Source of the DNA: Cyanobium usitatum str. Tous
GTDB taxonomy: Bacteria; Cyanobacteriota; Cyanobacteriia; PCC-6307; Cyanobiaceae
Length of the DNA stretch: 64,000 nucleotides
NCBI RefSeq assembly: GCF_003011885.1
Contig: NZ_PXXO01000004.1
Coordinates: forward strand, 1 to 64,000
Reading direction: 5' to 3'
Part shown: positions 36,877 through 46,304 of the stretch, piece by piece
How positions within the stretch are numbered: the first letter of the stretch is position 1
Layout: every line of letters begins with the position of its first letter
Notes under the pieces: model-generated
Databases searched by the model: none
The model's input: the letters and a program-made list of their open reading frames with translations, nothing else
Told to the model about the DNA's origin: nothing
Made by a program: the position numbers and the translations under genes

Positions 36877-39378
36877 ATGGCGCGCTTCGGCCTTTCAGCC
36901 CTCACATCGCTGCTGAAGGGCAACGGGGCTCCCACCGCTGGCAGCAGTAGCTGGAGCCGGCCCTTTGGCCTGGGTTGGGAGCAGCCCTACATGGTGCGTT
37001 ATGCCAGCAACCTCGACGACGGTCCCAACCACGGCATGCCCTTGGGGGGCTTCGGCGCCGGCTGCATCGGCCGCGCCCCCGATGGCTCCTTCAACCTTTG
37101 GCACCTCGATGGCGGCGAGCACTGGTTTGGCAACTTGCCCGACTGCCAGTTCGCCCTGTTTGAAAGCGACGGCGACCAGAGCCGCGCCCATGCCCTAGCG
37201 GTGAAGCCAGAGGTCGATGCCTCCAGGCCCGCAGCCGGCGAACCCCTGAGCGCCTGGAGCTGGTATCCCGCCAGTAGCGACAAGGAGCGCACCGGCACCT
37301 ATGCCGCCCGCTACCCGATCAGCAGCACCCAGTACACGGGTGTGTTCCAAGCCGAGGTGAGCTGCGAAGCCTTCAGTCCGATCCTGCCGGGCGACTACCA
37401 GCGCACCAGCTACCCGGTGGCGGTGTTCGTCTGGACCCTCACCAACCCCACCAACCGCCCCCTCGACCTCTCCCTGCTGCTGAGCTGGCGCAACACCACG
37501 GGCTGGTTCACCAACACCGATCCCTCAGCAGCAGTCACGTTTCGAGATGACGGCAGCCCGGAGCACAACTACGTGCCGGCGATCGGCCGCAGCAAGGGCC
37601 ACCGCAACACCTGGGTTGAGCACCCGGGGCTCAAGGGGGTGCTGCTTGATGGTGAGCGCGCCACCCCCCTCGCCGAGGGCCAGGGCCAGTGGTGCATCGC
37701 CACCGCCGACCACCTCGAAGTGCAGCGCTGCAGCCGTTGGGATCCCAGCGGCAGTGGCGCCGAGCTATGGGAACCCTTCGCCCGCGACGGCTCGATTCCT
37801 GATAGCAACAACGACCGCCGCAGTGGCGATAGCGACCCTGCCAGCGCCGCCCTGGCGGTGAAGTGCTGCCTGGAGCCGGGGGCCAGCATCGAGATTCCCC
37901 TGGTGATCAGCTGGGACCTGCCGGTCACGGCTTTCGCCACCGGCAGCCGCGCCTTGCGCCGCTACAGCGATTTTTTTGGCGGAGAGGCCGGCGGCGATAG
38001 TGGCACCAGCGCCGCCGCCATCGCCGCCGAGGCTCTTCGCGACTGGCGCGACTGGCGCGCCCAGATCGAGGCCTGGCAAAAGCCGGTGCTGGAGCGCAGC
38101 GATCTGCCCGAACCGCTGCGGATGGCCCTGTTCAACGAGCTCTACGACCTAGCCAGTGGCGGCAGCCTCTGGACCGCCGCTGCTGCAGGCGATCCGGTGG
38201 GTCAGTTTGGAGTGCTGGAGTGCCTCGACTACGCCTGGTACGAAAGCCTGGACGTACGGCTTTACGGCTCCTTTGCCCTGCTGCAGCTCTGGCCCGAGCT
38301 CGACAAGGCCGTGCTGCGCAGCTTCGCCCGCGCCATCCCCGCCGCTGACGCCACGCTGCGGCCGATCGGCTGGTATTTCACCCAGGGCAAGGGCCGGGTG
38401 GAGGCCGCCCGCAAATTGGCCGGTGCCACCCCCCACGACCTGGGTGCCCCCAACGAGCGGCCCTTTGAGGCCACCAATTACACCGCCTATCAAGACTGCA
38501 ATCTCTGGAAAGACCTGGCCAGCGACTATGTGCTGCAGGTGTGGCGCACCTTCAAGCTCGCTCCCAACGGCCCAGACCTTGGCTTCCTGGCCGAGTGCTG
38601 GCCGGCAGCTATCCAGGCCCTCACCTACCTCAAAACTTTCGACGTCAACAACGACGGCCTGCCCGACAACGGCGGCGCCCCCGACCAAACCTTCGACGAC
38701 TGGCCGCTCAAGGGCGTGAGCGCCTACTGCGGCGCCCTCTGGATCGCCGCCCTGGAGGCGGGGCTAGCGATCGCCCAGCAGCTGCAACTGGAGCTAGGGC
38801 TAGACACCAGCGGCGAACAGCGCCAACTGGGCGGCTGGCTGGAGCAGTCGCGCGCCAACTTCGACCTGCTGCTCTGGAACGGCGAGTTTTACAAAATCGA
38901 TGCCGAGAGCGGCACGCCGGTGGTGATGGCAGACCAGCTCTGCGGCGACTTCTACGCCCGCCTGCTGGGACTGCCCGCCGTGGTGGCTGATGAGCGCGCC
39001 AGCAGTGCGCTCAAAGCGATTAAGGAGTCGTGCTTTGAGGGTTTCCAGGGGGGCCGGCTCGGCGTGGCCAATGGCCTGCGCCGCGATGGCACCCCGCTCG
39101 ATCCCAACGGCACCCATCCCCTTGAGGTGTGGACCGGCATCAACTTCGGCCTGGCGGCCTACTACCGCCTAATGGGAGAAACCAGCACGGCCTTTGCCAT
39201 CACCGGCGCCGTGGTGGAGCAGGTGTACAGCGGCGGCCTGCAGTTCCGCACCCCCGAGGCGATCACTGGCGTGAACACCTTCCGGGCCTGTCACTACCTG
39301 CGCGCCATGGCGATCTGGGCCCTGTGGGCTACCCACACCAACTGGCAAGCGATTCCAGGCGCCGAGCGCCAACCATGA
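36877..39378 (+). CDS. Glycoside hydrolase family GH116 (glucosylceramidase/beta-glucosidase type)
   Basis: An 833-aa soluble protein. The N-terminal beta domain (about 40-400) starts at GMPLGGFGAGCIGRAPDG and includes WTLTNPTNRPLDLSLLLSW. The C-terminal (alpha/alpha)6 domain includes LECLDYAWYESLDVRLYG, TYLKTFDVNNDGLPDN, GAPDQTFDDWPLKG and THPLEVWTGINFGLAAYY. This matches GH116, retaining enzymes related to GBA2. The catalytic acids probably lie in the LECLDYAWYE and PDQTFDDW segments, but exact assignment needs alignment. No signal peptide, so it is cytoplasmic. The substrate in cyanobacteria is unclear. It leads an operon with DUF3122, ribD and mscS. Confidence 0.9.
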   Translation: MARFGLSALTSLLKGNGAPTAGSSSWSRPFGLGWEQPYMVRYASNLDDGPNHGMPLGGFGAGCIGRAPDGSFNLWHLDGGEHWFGNLPDCQFALFESDGDQSRAHALAVKPEVDASRPAAGEPLSAWSWYPASSDKERTGTYAARYPISSTQYTGVFQAEVSCEAFSPILPGDYQRTSYPVAVFVWTLTNPTNRPLDLSLLLSWRNTTGWFTNTDPSAAVTFRDDGSPEHNYVPAIGRSKGHRNTWVEHPGLKGVLLDGERATPLAEGQGQWCIATADHLEVQRCSRWDPSGSGAELWEPFARDGSIPDSNNDRRSGDSDPASAALAVKCCLEPGASIEIPLVISWDLPVTAFATGSRALRRYSDFFGGEAGGDSGTSAAAIAAEALRDWRDWRAQIEAWQKPVLERSDLPEPLRMALFNELYDLASGGSLWTAAAAGDPVGQFGVLECLDYAWYESLDVRLYGSFALLQLWPELDKAVLRSFARAIPAADATLRPIGWYFTQGKGRVEAARKLAGATPHDLGAPNERPFEATNYTAYQDCNLWKDLASDYVLQVWRTFKLAPNGPDLGFLAECWPAAIQALTYLKTFDVNNDGLPDNGGAPDQTFDDWPLKGVSAYCGALWIAALEAGLAIAQQLQLELGLDTSGEQRQLGGWLEQSRANFDLLLWNGEFYKIDAESGTPVVMADQLCGDFYARLLGLPAVVADERASSALKAIKESCFEGFQGGRLGVANGLRRDGTPLDPNGTHPLEVWTGINFGLAAYYRLMGETSTAFAITGAVVEQVYSGGLQFRTPEAITGVNTFRACHYLRAMAIWALWATHTNWQAIPGAERQP

Positions 39379-39872
39379 AAAGCCTGCTTTCGCTGCTGCT
39401 GGCACCCTTGCTGGCGCTAGGGCTCTGGCTGAGCCTGGCCACACCACCGGCCCAGGCCCTGGTGCACGCCCACAACGACGAAAACGGCACCCCGGTGGTG
39501 CGCAGCCTCGAGAGCCTGCGCGACCTCGACTACCAGAGCTGGCAGGTGGTGGCTTACCGCGAAGGCCCCCCTGGCGGCCCCCTGAAGCTGCGCATCGTGG
39601 GCTACCCCGGCAAGGTGCGACTAGACCACCCCACATCTCTGCAGGTGCGCAGCGGCCACTTCCGCTGGGAGCTGGCCGATGTGACCCTGGCCAATCCCCA
39701 GCTGGCGGGTGATGGCCGCGCCGCCGCCGCCGAGTTTGATCTGGCCCCCCTGCTGGCCGACCTACGCCAAGACCGGCCCCTGCGCCTGGTGCTGCCGGGG
39801 GTGTTTGTGGAGCTGCCGGTGCCGCCATTTGTGGTGGCGGAATGGCGCAGCCTGCCCAGCGCTGCTGGATGA
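39375..39872 (+). CDS. DUF3122 family secreted protein
   Basis: A 165-aa protein with a signal peptide (LLALGLWLSLATPPAQA). The mature part starts LVHAHNDENGTPVVRSLESLR-like and includes YQSWQVVAYREG and a C-terminal strand LRLVLPGVFVELPVPPFVV. DUF3122 is a cyanobacterial family of unknown function. It overlaps the GH116 stop by ATGA. Confidence 0.76.
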   Translation: MKSLLSLLLAPLLALGLWLSLATPPAQALVHAHNDENGTPVVRSLESLRDLDYQSWQVVAYREGPPGGPLKLRIVGYPGKVRLDHPTSLQVRSGHFRWELADVTLANPQLAGDGRAAAAEFDLAPLLADLRQDRPLRLVLPGVFVELPVPPFVVAEWRSLPSAAG

Positions 39873-39879
39873 GCCAGTG

Positions 39880-40983
39880 ATGCCCTCCACGGCGCCCTGG
39901 CTTCCCTGGATGCAACGGGCCCTGCAGCTAGCTGAGCTGGGCGCCGGACGCACCAGCCCCAACCCCCTGGTAGGTGCGGTGGTGCTCGATGCCGGCGGCT
40001 CGCTGGTGGGGGAGGGCTACCACGCCCGGGCCGGCGAACCCCACGCCGAGGTGGGCGCCCTGGCCCAGGCGGGCGAGCGAGCCCGCGGCGGCACCCTGGT
40101 GGTGACCCTGGAGCCCTGCTGCCACCAAGGCCGCACCCCCCCCTGCAGCCAGGCGGTGATCGCCGCCGGCATCGCCCGGGTGGTGGTGGCCATGGCCGAT
40201 CCCAACCCCCAGGTGGCTGGGGGCGGCCTAGCCCAGCTGCGGGCCGCGGGCATCGAGGTGATCACCGGCGTAGCCGAGGCCGAGGCCCGCGCCCTCAACC
40301 GGGCCTTCATTCACCGCATCAGCAGCGGCCGCCCCTTAGGCATCCTCAAGTGGGCCATGGGCATCGATGGCCGCACCGCCCTGAGCAATGGCGCCAGCCA
40401 GTGGATCAGTGGCCCCGAGGCCCGCGCTTGGGTGCACCAGCTACGGGCCGGCTGCGATGCGGTGATCGTTGGCGGCGGCACCGTGCGCGCCGACGACCCC
40501 CTGCTCACCAGCCGCGGCCAACGCCAGCCCGAGCCGCTGCGGGTGGTGCTCAGCCGCCGCCTGGAGCTCCCTGCAGCGGCCAAGCTCTGGGATCAGAGCG
40601 CCGCCGCCACCCTGGTGGTGCATGGGCCAGAGGCTCCAGCCGCGGCCGCCGCCGCCCTGGAAAAACGCGGCGTGCCCAGACTGGAGCTAGTGGGCTGCAG
40701 CCCCCGACTGCTGCTGGAGGCCTTGGCGCTGCGGGGCTGCAACCAGGTGCTCTGGGAATGCGGACCTGAACTGGCAGCCGCCGCCTTAGCCGAAGGCTGC
40801 GTGCAGGAGCTGGCCGCCGTGATCGCCCCGAAGCTGATGGGCGGCCAGCCGGCCCGCACCCCCCTTGGTGAGCTGGGTTTCACATCTATGGCCCAGGTGC
40901 GGAGCTGGCAGGCTCAAGCGCCCCGGCACCAGGGGAGCGATCTGCTCTGGCAACTCAGCTCACCTGCGGAGCTGGAGCCATGA
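39880..40983 (+). CDS. ribD: Riboflavin biosynthesis deaminase/reductase RibD
   Basis: RibD deaminates and then reduces the pyrimidine intermediate of riboflavin synthesis. The deaminase domain has the zinc site HAEVGAL plus EPCCHQGRTPPC. The reductase domain (about 150-360) starts ILKWAMGIDGRTAL and has VIVGGGTVRADDPLLTSR. Start ATG 39880 (a GTG precedes it directly). 367 aa is standard. It sits between DUF3122 and mscS and overlaps the latter by ATGA. Confidence 0.94.
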   Translation: MPSTAPWLPWMQRALQLAELGAGRTSPNPLVGAVVLDAGGSLVGEGYHARAGEPHAEVGALAQAGERARGGTLVVTLEPCCHQGRTPPCSQAVIAAGIARVVVAMADPNPQVAGGGLAQLRAAGIEVITGVAEAEARALNRAFIHRISSGRPLGILKWAMGIDGRTALSNGASQWISGPEARAWVHQLRAGCDAVIVGGGTVRADDPLLTSRGQRQPEPLRVVLSRRLELPAAAKLWDQSAAATLVVHGPEAPAAAAAALEKRGVPRLELVGCSPRLLLEALALRGCNQVLWECGPELAAAALAEGCVQELAAVIAPKLMGGQPARTPLGELGFTSMAQVRSWQAQAPRHQGSDLLWQLSSPAELEP

Positions 40984-41999
40984 TCGCCGCAAACCTGCCC
41001 TTCGATCTGCAGATTCCCCTGGCGGGAGTGTTGCTGGCCCTGGGCACCTGGCTGCTGCTGGGCCGGCTCGGCAGGCGCTGCCGCAGCGGCTCCCTGGGGC
41101 AAACCCTGCTACTCAGCGGGCGAGTCAGCTTGGCGGGCACGGTGTTGCTCAGCAGTGCGGGCTGGTGGCTGGCTGGCCTGGAGGTGCGCAATCTGCTGCT
41201 CACCATCGGCGTGATTTGGACCCTGCTGCGCTGGCGCGGCGAACTCAAACAGCGCGCCGAGCACTACGCCGCCCAGTTGCTGCCACACCTCTCCAGCAAG
41301 GACCAGTTGTTCCTGTTCGACGTGCTCGACAAGCTGCTGACCACAGCAGCCCTGCTGGTGGTGCTGGTAATGGCCCTAGATCTGCTGGGTGTATCGGCGG
41401 GAGTGCTGATCACCGCAGGGGGCTTTGGAGCAGCGGCACTGGGTTTCGGCGCCCGCACCATCGTGGAAAACGGCCTCAGTGGCTTGAGCCTTTACATCAA
41501 CCGCCCCTTCGTGCTCGGAGACACCATCAACCTGCCCGGCCTGAGTTTGCTTGGCACCGTTGAGCAGGTGGGCTGGTTTTACACCGAGCTTCGCGATCCG
41601 GAACGCCAGCGAATTTATGTACCGAATGGGGTGTTCACCAGCCAAGCAATCCAGAATCTGGCCCAGATCGACAACCGCCGCATCTGGATCGAATTCGGCC
41701 TCAGCTTCTCCGACCGGGAGCGCGTCGCCACGATCACCCAAAACCTGGAGCAGCGCCTCTCAAGCTTGCCCGGCGTAGACCCGGCCAAGGATCAGCTAGC
41801 CCACTTCGTTGGCTATGGCGAGTCCAGCCTCCAGCTGCGCCTGCTCTGCTACGCCGCCAGCAGCGACATCCACGCTGCCTGGGCCCTGCGGCAGCAAGCC
41901 CTGCTGTTGATCGGCGAGGTGGTGGAGCAGGCCGGTGGCTCGATGCCCTTCCCCACCAGGCTGCTCATACGAGCTCCGAATGCAAAGGATCACCCTTGA
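40980..41999 (+). CDS. MscS-type mechanosensitive channel
   Basis: A 339-aa membrane protein with three to four N-terminal spans (VLLALGTWLLLGRLG, VSLAGTVLLSSAGWWL, LLVVLVMALDLLGV). The pore-lining helix with small residues is GGFGAAALGFGARTIVENG, followed by NRPFVLGDTINLPG at the start of the cytoplasmic beta domain. It releases solutes under osmotic downshock. The 3' end overlaps the opposing DUF427 gene by 35 bases. Confidence 0.91.
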   Translation: MIAANLPFDLQIPLAGVLLALGTWLLLGRLGRRCRSGSLGQTLLLSGRVSLAGTVLLSSAGWWLAGLEVRNLLLTIGVIWTLLRWRGELKQRAEHYAAQLLPHLSSKDQLFLFDVLDKLLTTAALLVVLVMALDLLGVSAGVLITAGGFGAAALGFGARTIVENGLSGLSLYINRPFVLGDTINLPGLSLLGTVEQVGWFYTELRDPERQRIYVPNGVFTSQAIQNLAQIDNRRIWIEFGLSFSDRERVATITQNLEQRLSSLPGVDPAKDQLAHFVGYGESSLQLRLLCYAASSDIHAAWALRQQALLLIGEVVEQAGGSMPFPTRLLIRAPNAKDHP

Positions 42000-42453
42000 A
42001 CGGCCCCTGCACCTGGGATGTGATCCAGCCACCGTAGAAGCCGCCAGGCTGGGGCTGCACGGGTTCACCATCCAGCCAGCAACCGTCCATCAAGGCCGGG
42101 TACACCGCAAACCAACCGGCCAAAGCAGCAAAGGCCTGGGTGGGTTCGGGGTAGGTCCAAACCGCCCTCCGCAGCCGGCGCTCGGCCGGTCCGCCCGCAT
42201 CCACCACCACATCGAAGTAGCGCGCCACCCCCTTCCACTCGCAAAAACTGGCTCCGCTGCTGGGCAAAAGCAGCTCCTGGCGCACCGCCTCAGGCGGCAG
42301 GTAGTAGGTGGGTGGGTGAAAGGTTTCCAGCACCCGCAAACTGCGGCGGCTCTTGGCCAGAAGCTGGCCAAGAGCCTCAACCCGCACCAGCTGGCTGCTC
42401 TCAACCAGGGCCGGTGGGCGGGGGTAGGCGCCTACCTGCTCAGGGGCTGCCAT
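41965..42453 (-). CDS. DUF427 family protein
   Basis: A 162-aa protein with VLETFHPPTYYLPPEAVRQE, SFCEWKGVARYFDVVVDAG and WTYPEPTQAFAALAGWFAVY, the DUF427 pattern (small beta-tent fold, function unknown). The start overlaps the Nif11-like stop by ATGA, making it the last gene of a SRAP-Nif11-DUF427 operon. Confidence 0.83.
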   Translation of the reverse strand: MAAPEQVGAYPRPPALVESSQLVRVEALGQLLAKSRRSLRVLETFHPPTYYLPPEAVRQELLLPSSGASFCEWKGVARYFDVVVDAGGPAERRLRRAVWTYPEPTQAFAALAGWFAVYPALMDGCWLDGEPVQPQPGGFYGGWITSQVQGPFKGDPLHSELV

Positions 42454-42698
42454 CAGGAATAGATGAAATTGCGCAACCGCCGGCCTTCAGCGCCAGCCCG
42501 CTCCTGCAGCTCCGCATCGCTGAGGCTGGACTCCTGCCGCTGCTGCGCGGCGATCACATCAGCCTCCTCAAGGGCATAGCCAGCGCCGCGGGCCAACTCC
42601 AGGAAGTCCTGCAGCTCCAAGGGCTCCGCCAACTGGGTCGCCAGCTGGGGCGATTGGCGGGCATGCGCCAAAAAGGCATCGAGGCGCTCGAGGCTCAC
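42453..42698 (-). CDS. Nif11-like leader peptide family protein
   Basis: An 81-aa protein from GTG: SLERLDAFLAHARQSPQLA, ELQDFLELARGAGYALEE, ADVIAAQ and then SSLSDAELQERAG. This is the Nif11 leader pattern seen in precursors of ribosomal peptides. The usual GG/AG cleavage point is present only as RAGAEG, followed by a ten-residue tail (RRLRNFIYS) with no Cys, Ser or Thr-rich core, so it may be a leader-type regulator rather than a peptide precursor. GTGA overlap with the SRAP gene and ATGA overlap with DUF427. Confidence 0.72.
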   Translation of the reverse strand: MSLERLDAFLAHARQSPQLATQLAEPLELQDFLELARGAGYALEEADVIAAQQRQESSLSDAELQERAGAEGRRLRNFIYS

Positions 42699-43333
42699 AG
42701 GTCCAGTTCCAACTGCGGTTGGTCTAGCGCCATCGCTGCCCCATCGGCCTGCCAGTCGCCCCCATCCCAGGGCAGCAGCAGCGGTTCGAGGGCCCGTAGG
42801 CCATGGCCATCGGTGGGCTCGAGCCAGGCCTGCTCCAGGCCGTTGGGAATCACCACCGGCATGCGCCGGTGGATTGGCGCCACTAGGGCATTGGGGGCGG
42901 TGGTGAGCACGCAGCAGCTGTCGAGCTCGCTGCCATCGGGGCCGATCCAACGCTCCCAGAGGCCGGCAAGCCAAAACAGATCGCCATCGCGGCGGCGCAG
43001 CCACTGGCCCTGCTCCCAAAAAGCATCAGCAGGAATCAGGCAGCGGCGATGGCGCCAGGCGGCGCGAAAGCTGGGCTTGAAGGCCACCGTCTCAGCGCGG
43101 GCATGCAGGCAACGGTGGGCGGTGGCGGGATCCTTGACCCAGTCGGGCAGCAGCCCCCAAAGGGCTAGCCCCACCTGCAGCTGGCCATTTTCCTGGCGCT
43201 GGATCAGCAGGGGTTCGCCGGGAAGCACTTGCGCGCGGGGCGCGTAGTGGGCCGCCAGGCCGGGCGGCAGAGGACCCTGCAAACGGGGCTGCAGGCGATC
43301 GAAGTCGGCGCAGAGGGAGTAACGACCACACAT
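42695..43333 (-). CDS. SRAP (SOS response-associated peptidase/HMCES) family protein
   Basis: SRAP proteins crosslink to abasic sites in single-stranded DNA through Cys2. The 212-aa protein starts MCGRYSLCADFDRL, giving the catalytic Cys2 after Met removal. It also has LWGLLPDWVKDP, HARAETVAFKPSFR, RCLIPADAFWEQ and PNALVAPIHRRMPVVI with the conserved Asn and His. The start at 43333 is fixed by the need for Cys2. It leads the operon with the Nif11-like and DUF427 genes. Confidence 0.92.
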   Translation of the reverse strand: MCGRYSLCADFDRLQPRLQGPLPPGLAAHYAPRAQVLPGEPLLIQRQENGQLQVGLALWGLLPDWVKDPATAHRCLHARAETVAFKPSFRAAWRHRRCLIPADAFWEQGQWLRRRDGDLFWLAGLWERWIGPDGSELDSCCVLTTAPNALVAPIHRRMPVVIPNGLEQAWLEPTDGHGLRALEPLLLPWDGGDWQADGAAMALDQPQLELDL

Positions 43334-43428
43334 AGCTGAATTGGGTCCTCGTTCGGTTCTCCCAACCCGCCGCCGAAACGGCCAGGGGACCACAGCCCTA
43401 GTTTGGGTGCACCTTTGGCTGCCGCACC

Positions 43429-45288
43429 ATGGCGATCCGCCAGGACGACAACCGCCCTAACCGCCGCTTCGGAATCATCAACCTGGTGTTGATCGGTTTT
43501 GGTGTGCTGCTGCTGTTCAGCAACTTCCTGCCCAATCCAGCCGCCCAGGTGCCGCGGGTGCCCTATTCCCTGTTCATCGACCAGGTGAACGGCAGCAACG
43601 TCAAGCGGGCCTACATCACCTCAGACCAGATCCGCTACGAGCTCAAGGAGCCCGAGGAGGAGGGGGCCCCCACCGTGCTCTCCACCACGCCGATCTTCGA
43701 CATGGATCTGCCCCAGCGGCTCGAGTCGCACGGGGTGGAATTCGCCGCCGCGCCCCCCCAGAAGCCCAGCTTCCTCACCACCGCCTTGAGCTGGGTGGTG
43801 CCGCCGCTGATCTTCATCCTGGTGCTGCAATTCTTCGCCCGCCGCCAGATGGGCGGTGGCGCCCAGGGAGCTTTGAGCTTCACCAAGAGCAAGGCCAAGG
43901 TTTACGTGCCCGATGAGGAATCACGGGTCACCTTTGCCGACGTTGCTGGCGTGGATGAGGCCAAGGCCGAGCTGGCAGAGATTGTCGACTTCCTCAAAAA
44001 ACCCGAGCGCTACGCCGCCATCGGCGCCCGCATTCCCAAAGGTGTGCTGCTGGTGGGTCCTCCCGGCACGGGCAAAACCCTGCTCTCCAAGGCCGTTGCA
44101 GGTGAAGCAGGCGTGGCCTTCTTCATCATTTCCGGCTCCGAATTCGTGGAGCTCTTCGTTGGTGCTGGCGCTGCGCGAGTGCGCGATCTATTCGAAGAAG
44201 CCAAGAAAAAAGCGCCTTGCATCATCTTTATCGACGAGCTAGATGCCATCGGCAAGAGCCGATCGGGTTCGATGGGTGTGGTCGGCGGCAACGACGAACG
44301 CGAGCAGACCCTCAACCAGCTGCTCACAGAGATGGATGGCTTTGCCGGCCAGGACAAGCCGGTGATCGTGCTGGCAGCCACCAACCAGCCCGAAACCCTT
44401 GATGCTGCGCTGCTGCGCCCAGGTCGTTTCGACCGCCAGGTGCTGGTGGATCGCCCCGACCTGTCTGGTCGCAAGTTGATTCTGGAGATCTACGCCAAGA
44501 AGGTGAAGCTCTCCAGCGCCGTCGACCTCGACAAAATTGCCCAGGCCACCAGCGGCTTTGCCGGCGCCGACCTGGCCAACCTCGTGAACGAAGCAGCCCT
44601 GCTCGCCGCCCGCTCGTATCGCACCGAGGTGGAGCAAGGCGACCTCAACGAGGCGATTGAGCGCGTGGTGGCTGGTCTGGAGAAGAAGAGCCGGGTGCTG
44701 CAACCCGATGAGAAAAAAGTGGTGGCATATCACGAAGTTGGCCACGCGATCGTGGGGCACCTGATGCCCGGCGGCAGCAAGGTGGCCAAGATCTCGATCG
44801 TGCCCCGCGGCATGAGCGCCTTGGGCTACACCCTGCAGCTGCCCACCGAAGAGCGCTTCCTCAATTCCAAAGAAGACCTTGAAGGTCAAATTGCCACCTT
44901 GCTGGGCGGCCGCAGCGCTGAAGAGGTGGTGTTTGGTGAGGTCACAACCGGCGCCGCCAACGACCTGCAACGCGCCACCGACATCGCCGAGCAGATGGTG
45001 GGCACCTTCGGCATGAGCGAAACCCTCGGCCCCCTGGCCTACGACAAGCAGGGCGGCAGCCGCTTCCTCGGCGGCAACAACAACCCCCGCCGGGTGGTGA
45101 GTGACGCCACGGCCCAAGCGATCGATAAGGAGGTTCGCTCCCTTGTCGACAACGCCCACAACAAGGCGCTGGCGATCCTTAACCACAACCGGGGGCTGCT
45201 CGAATCGATCTCCGAGAAGATCCTCGAAAAGGAGGTGATCGAAGGTGATGACCTCAAGGAGCTGCTGGCAAGCAGCGTCATGCCCTAG
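43429..45288 (+). CDS. ftsH: ATP-dependent zinc metalloprotease FtsH
   Basis: A 619-aa membrane AAA+ protease. Two membrane segments (about 18-35 and 115-138) flank a lumenal/periplasmic domain. Walker A is [17 protein letters not shown], Walker [12 protein letters not shown], the SRH is near [16 protein letters not shown], and the zinc site HEVGH lies near residue 437. In cyanobacteria FtsH complexes remove damaged D1 during photosystem II repair; which paralogue this is cannot be told. argF follows at 10 bases. Confidence 0.97.
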   Translation: MAIRQDDNRPNRRFGIINLVLIGFGVLLLFSNFLPNPAAQVPRVPYSLFIDQVNGSNVKRAYITSDQIRYELKEPEEEGAPTVLSTTPIFDMDLPQRLESHGVEFAAAPPQKPSFLTTALSWVVPPLIFILVLQFFARRQMGGGAQGALSFTKSKAKVYVPDEESRVTFADVAGVDEAKAELAEIVDFLKKPERYAAIGARIPKGVLLVGPPGTGKTLLSKAVAGEAGVAFFIISGSEFVELFVGAGAARVRDLFEEAKKKAPCIIFIDELDAIGKSRSGSMGVVGGNDEREQTLNQLLTEMDGFAGQDKPVIVLAATNQPETLDAALLRPGRFDRQVLVDRPDLSGRKLILEIYAKKVKLSSAVDLDKIAQATSGFAGADLANLVNEAALLAARSYRTEVEQGDLNEAIERVVAGLEKKSRVLQPDEKKVVAYHEVGHAIVGHLMPGGSKVAKISIVPRGMSALGYTLQLPTEERFLNSKEDLEGQIATLLGGRSAEEVVFGEVTTGAANDLQRATDIAEQMVGTFGMSETLGPLAYDKQGGSRFLGGNNNPRRVVSDATAQAIDKEVRSLVDNAHNKALAILNHNRGLLESISEKILEKEVIEGDDLKELLASSVMP

Positions 45289-45298
45289 GAGTTGAGCC

Positions 45299-46252
45299 AT
45301 GGCTGCCATCAGTGCCTATCCACCCCTGGCAGAGCTGCGCGGGCGGGACCTGCTCTCCTCGTCCGACCTCAACGGCGAACAGACCCAGTCCCTGCTGCAG
45401 CTGGCTGCCGACCTAAAGGCCGGCAGCAGCAGTTTCGATTTAGGCGGCAAAACCCTTGGACTGATCTTCAGCAAGGCCTCCACCCGCACTCGGGTGAGTT
45501 TCTCGGTGGCCATGGCCAGGCTTGGTGGCCAAACCATCGATCTCAATCCCCAGGTGAGCCAGGTAGGCCGCGGTGAGCCGGTGGCCGACACGGCGCGGGT
45601 GCTGAGCCGCTACGTGGATGCCCTGGCGATCCGCACCTTCGCCCAGGGCGAACTCGAAGAGTACGCCCACTGGGCCACGATCCCGGTGATCAATGCCCTA
45701 ACCGACCTGGAGCACCCCTGCCAGGCCCTCGCCGACTACCTGACGCTGCAGGAGGTCTTCGGAGCAGTGAAGGGCCTGACCCTCAGCTACGTGGGCGACG
45801 GCAACAACGTGGCCCACTCGTTGATGCTCTGCGGCGCCCTGCTCGGGGTGAATGTGCGCATCGGCTGCCCGGTGGGATTTGAACCAGATGCAACCGTGCT
45901 TGAGCAGTCACGCCACCTAGCTGCTGCTCGCGGATCCGAGGTGGTGGTGATGCACGAGCCGGTGGCTGCCGTGCGTGGCGCCCACGCCCTCTACACAGAT
46001 GTGTGGGCCTCAATGGGGCAGGAGGAGGAAAAGGCAGAGCGGCAAAGGGCCTTCGCCGGCTGGTGTCTCAACGAAGAGCTGGTGGCAGAAGCAGATCCAA
46101 GCGCAATCGTGCTGCACTGCCTCCCGGCATATCGCGGCCTGGAAATCAGCGCTGGCGCCATGGAGGGCAGCTCCAGCCGCATATTTGACCAGGCCGAAAA
46201 CCGCCTCCACGCCCAACAAGCCCTACTGGCAGCCCTACTCGACAGCACCTGA
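45299..46252 (+). CDS. argF: Ornithine carbamoyltransferase
   Basis: ArgF makes citrulline from ornithine and carbamoyl phosphate. The 317-aa protein has the carbamoyl phosphate loop FSKASTRTRVSFSVAM, LEHPCQALADYLTLQE, VGDGNNVAHSLMLCGALL and the ornithine-binding HCLPAYRGLEIS. It ends 52 bases before lexA, and the gap contains a LexA-box-like site. Confidence 0.96.
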   Translation: MAAISAYPPLAELRGRDLLSSSDLNGEQTQSLLQLAADLKAGSSSFDLGGKTLGLIFSKASTRTRVSFSVAMARLGGQTIDLNPQVSQVGRGEPVADTARVLSRYVDALAIRTFAQGELEEYAHWATIPVINALTDLEHPCQALADYLTLQEVFGAVKGLTLSYVGDGNNVAHSLMLCGALLGVNVRIGCPVGFEPDATVLEQSRHLAAARGSEVVVMHEPVAAVRGAHALYTDVWASMGQEEEKAERQRAFAGWCLNEELVAEADPSAIVLHCLPAYRGLEISAGAMEGSSSRIFDQAENRLHAQQALLAALLDST

Positions 46253-46275
46253 GCTGGACAAACAGGCCGCGAGGC

Positions 46276-46289
46276 GGTACATCTGTATC
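46276..46289 (+). promoter_or_regulatory. LexA-box-like operator ahead of lexA
   Basis: GGTACATCTGTATC matches the cyanobacterial LexA consensus RGTACNNNDGTWCB at 13 of 14 positions (one mismatch in the second half-site). It lies 16 bases upstream of the lexA GTG, a place where binding would block its own transcription or initiation. Confidence 0.47.
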
Positions 46290-46304
46290 AGCGACGTAGC
46301 GTCC

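Noticed and set aside
44239-45309. Long open frame antisense to ftsH
   Set aside because: It is the reverse-strand shadow of a GC-rich gene; the ftsH frame carries all expected motifs.
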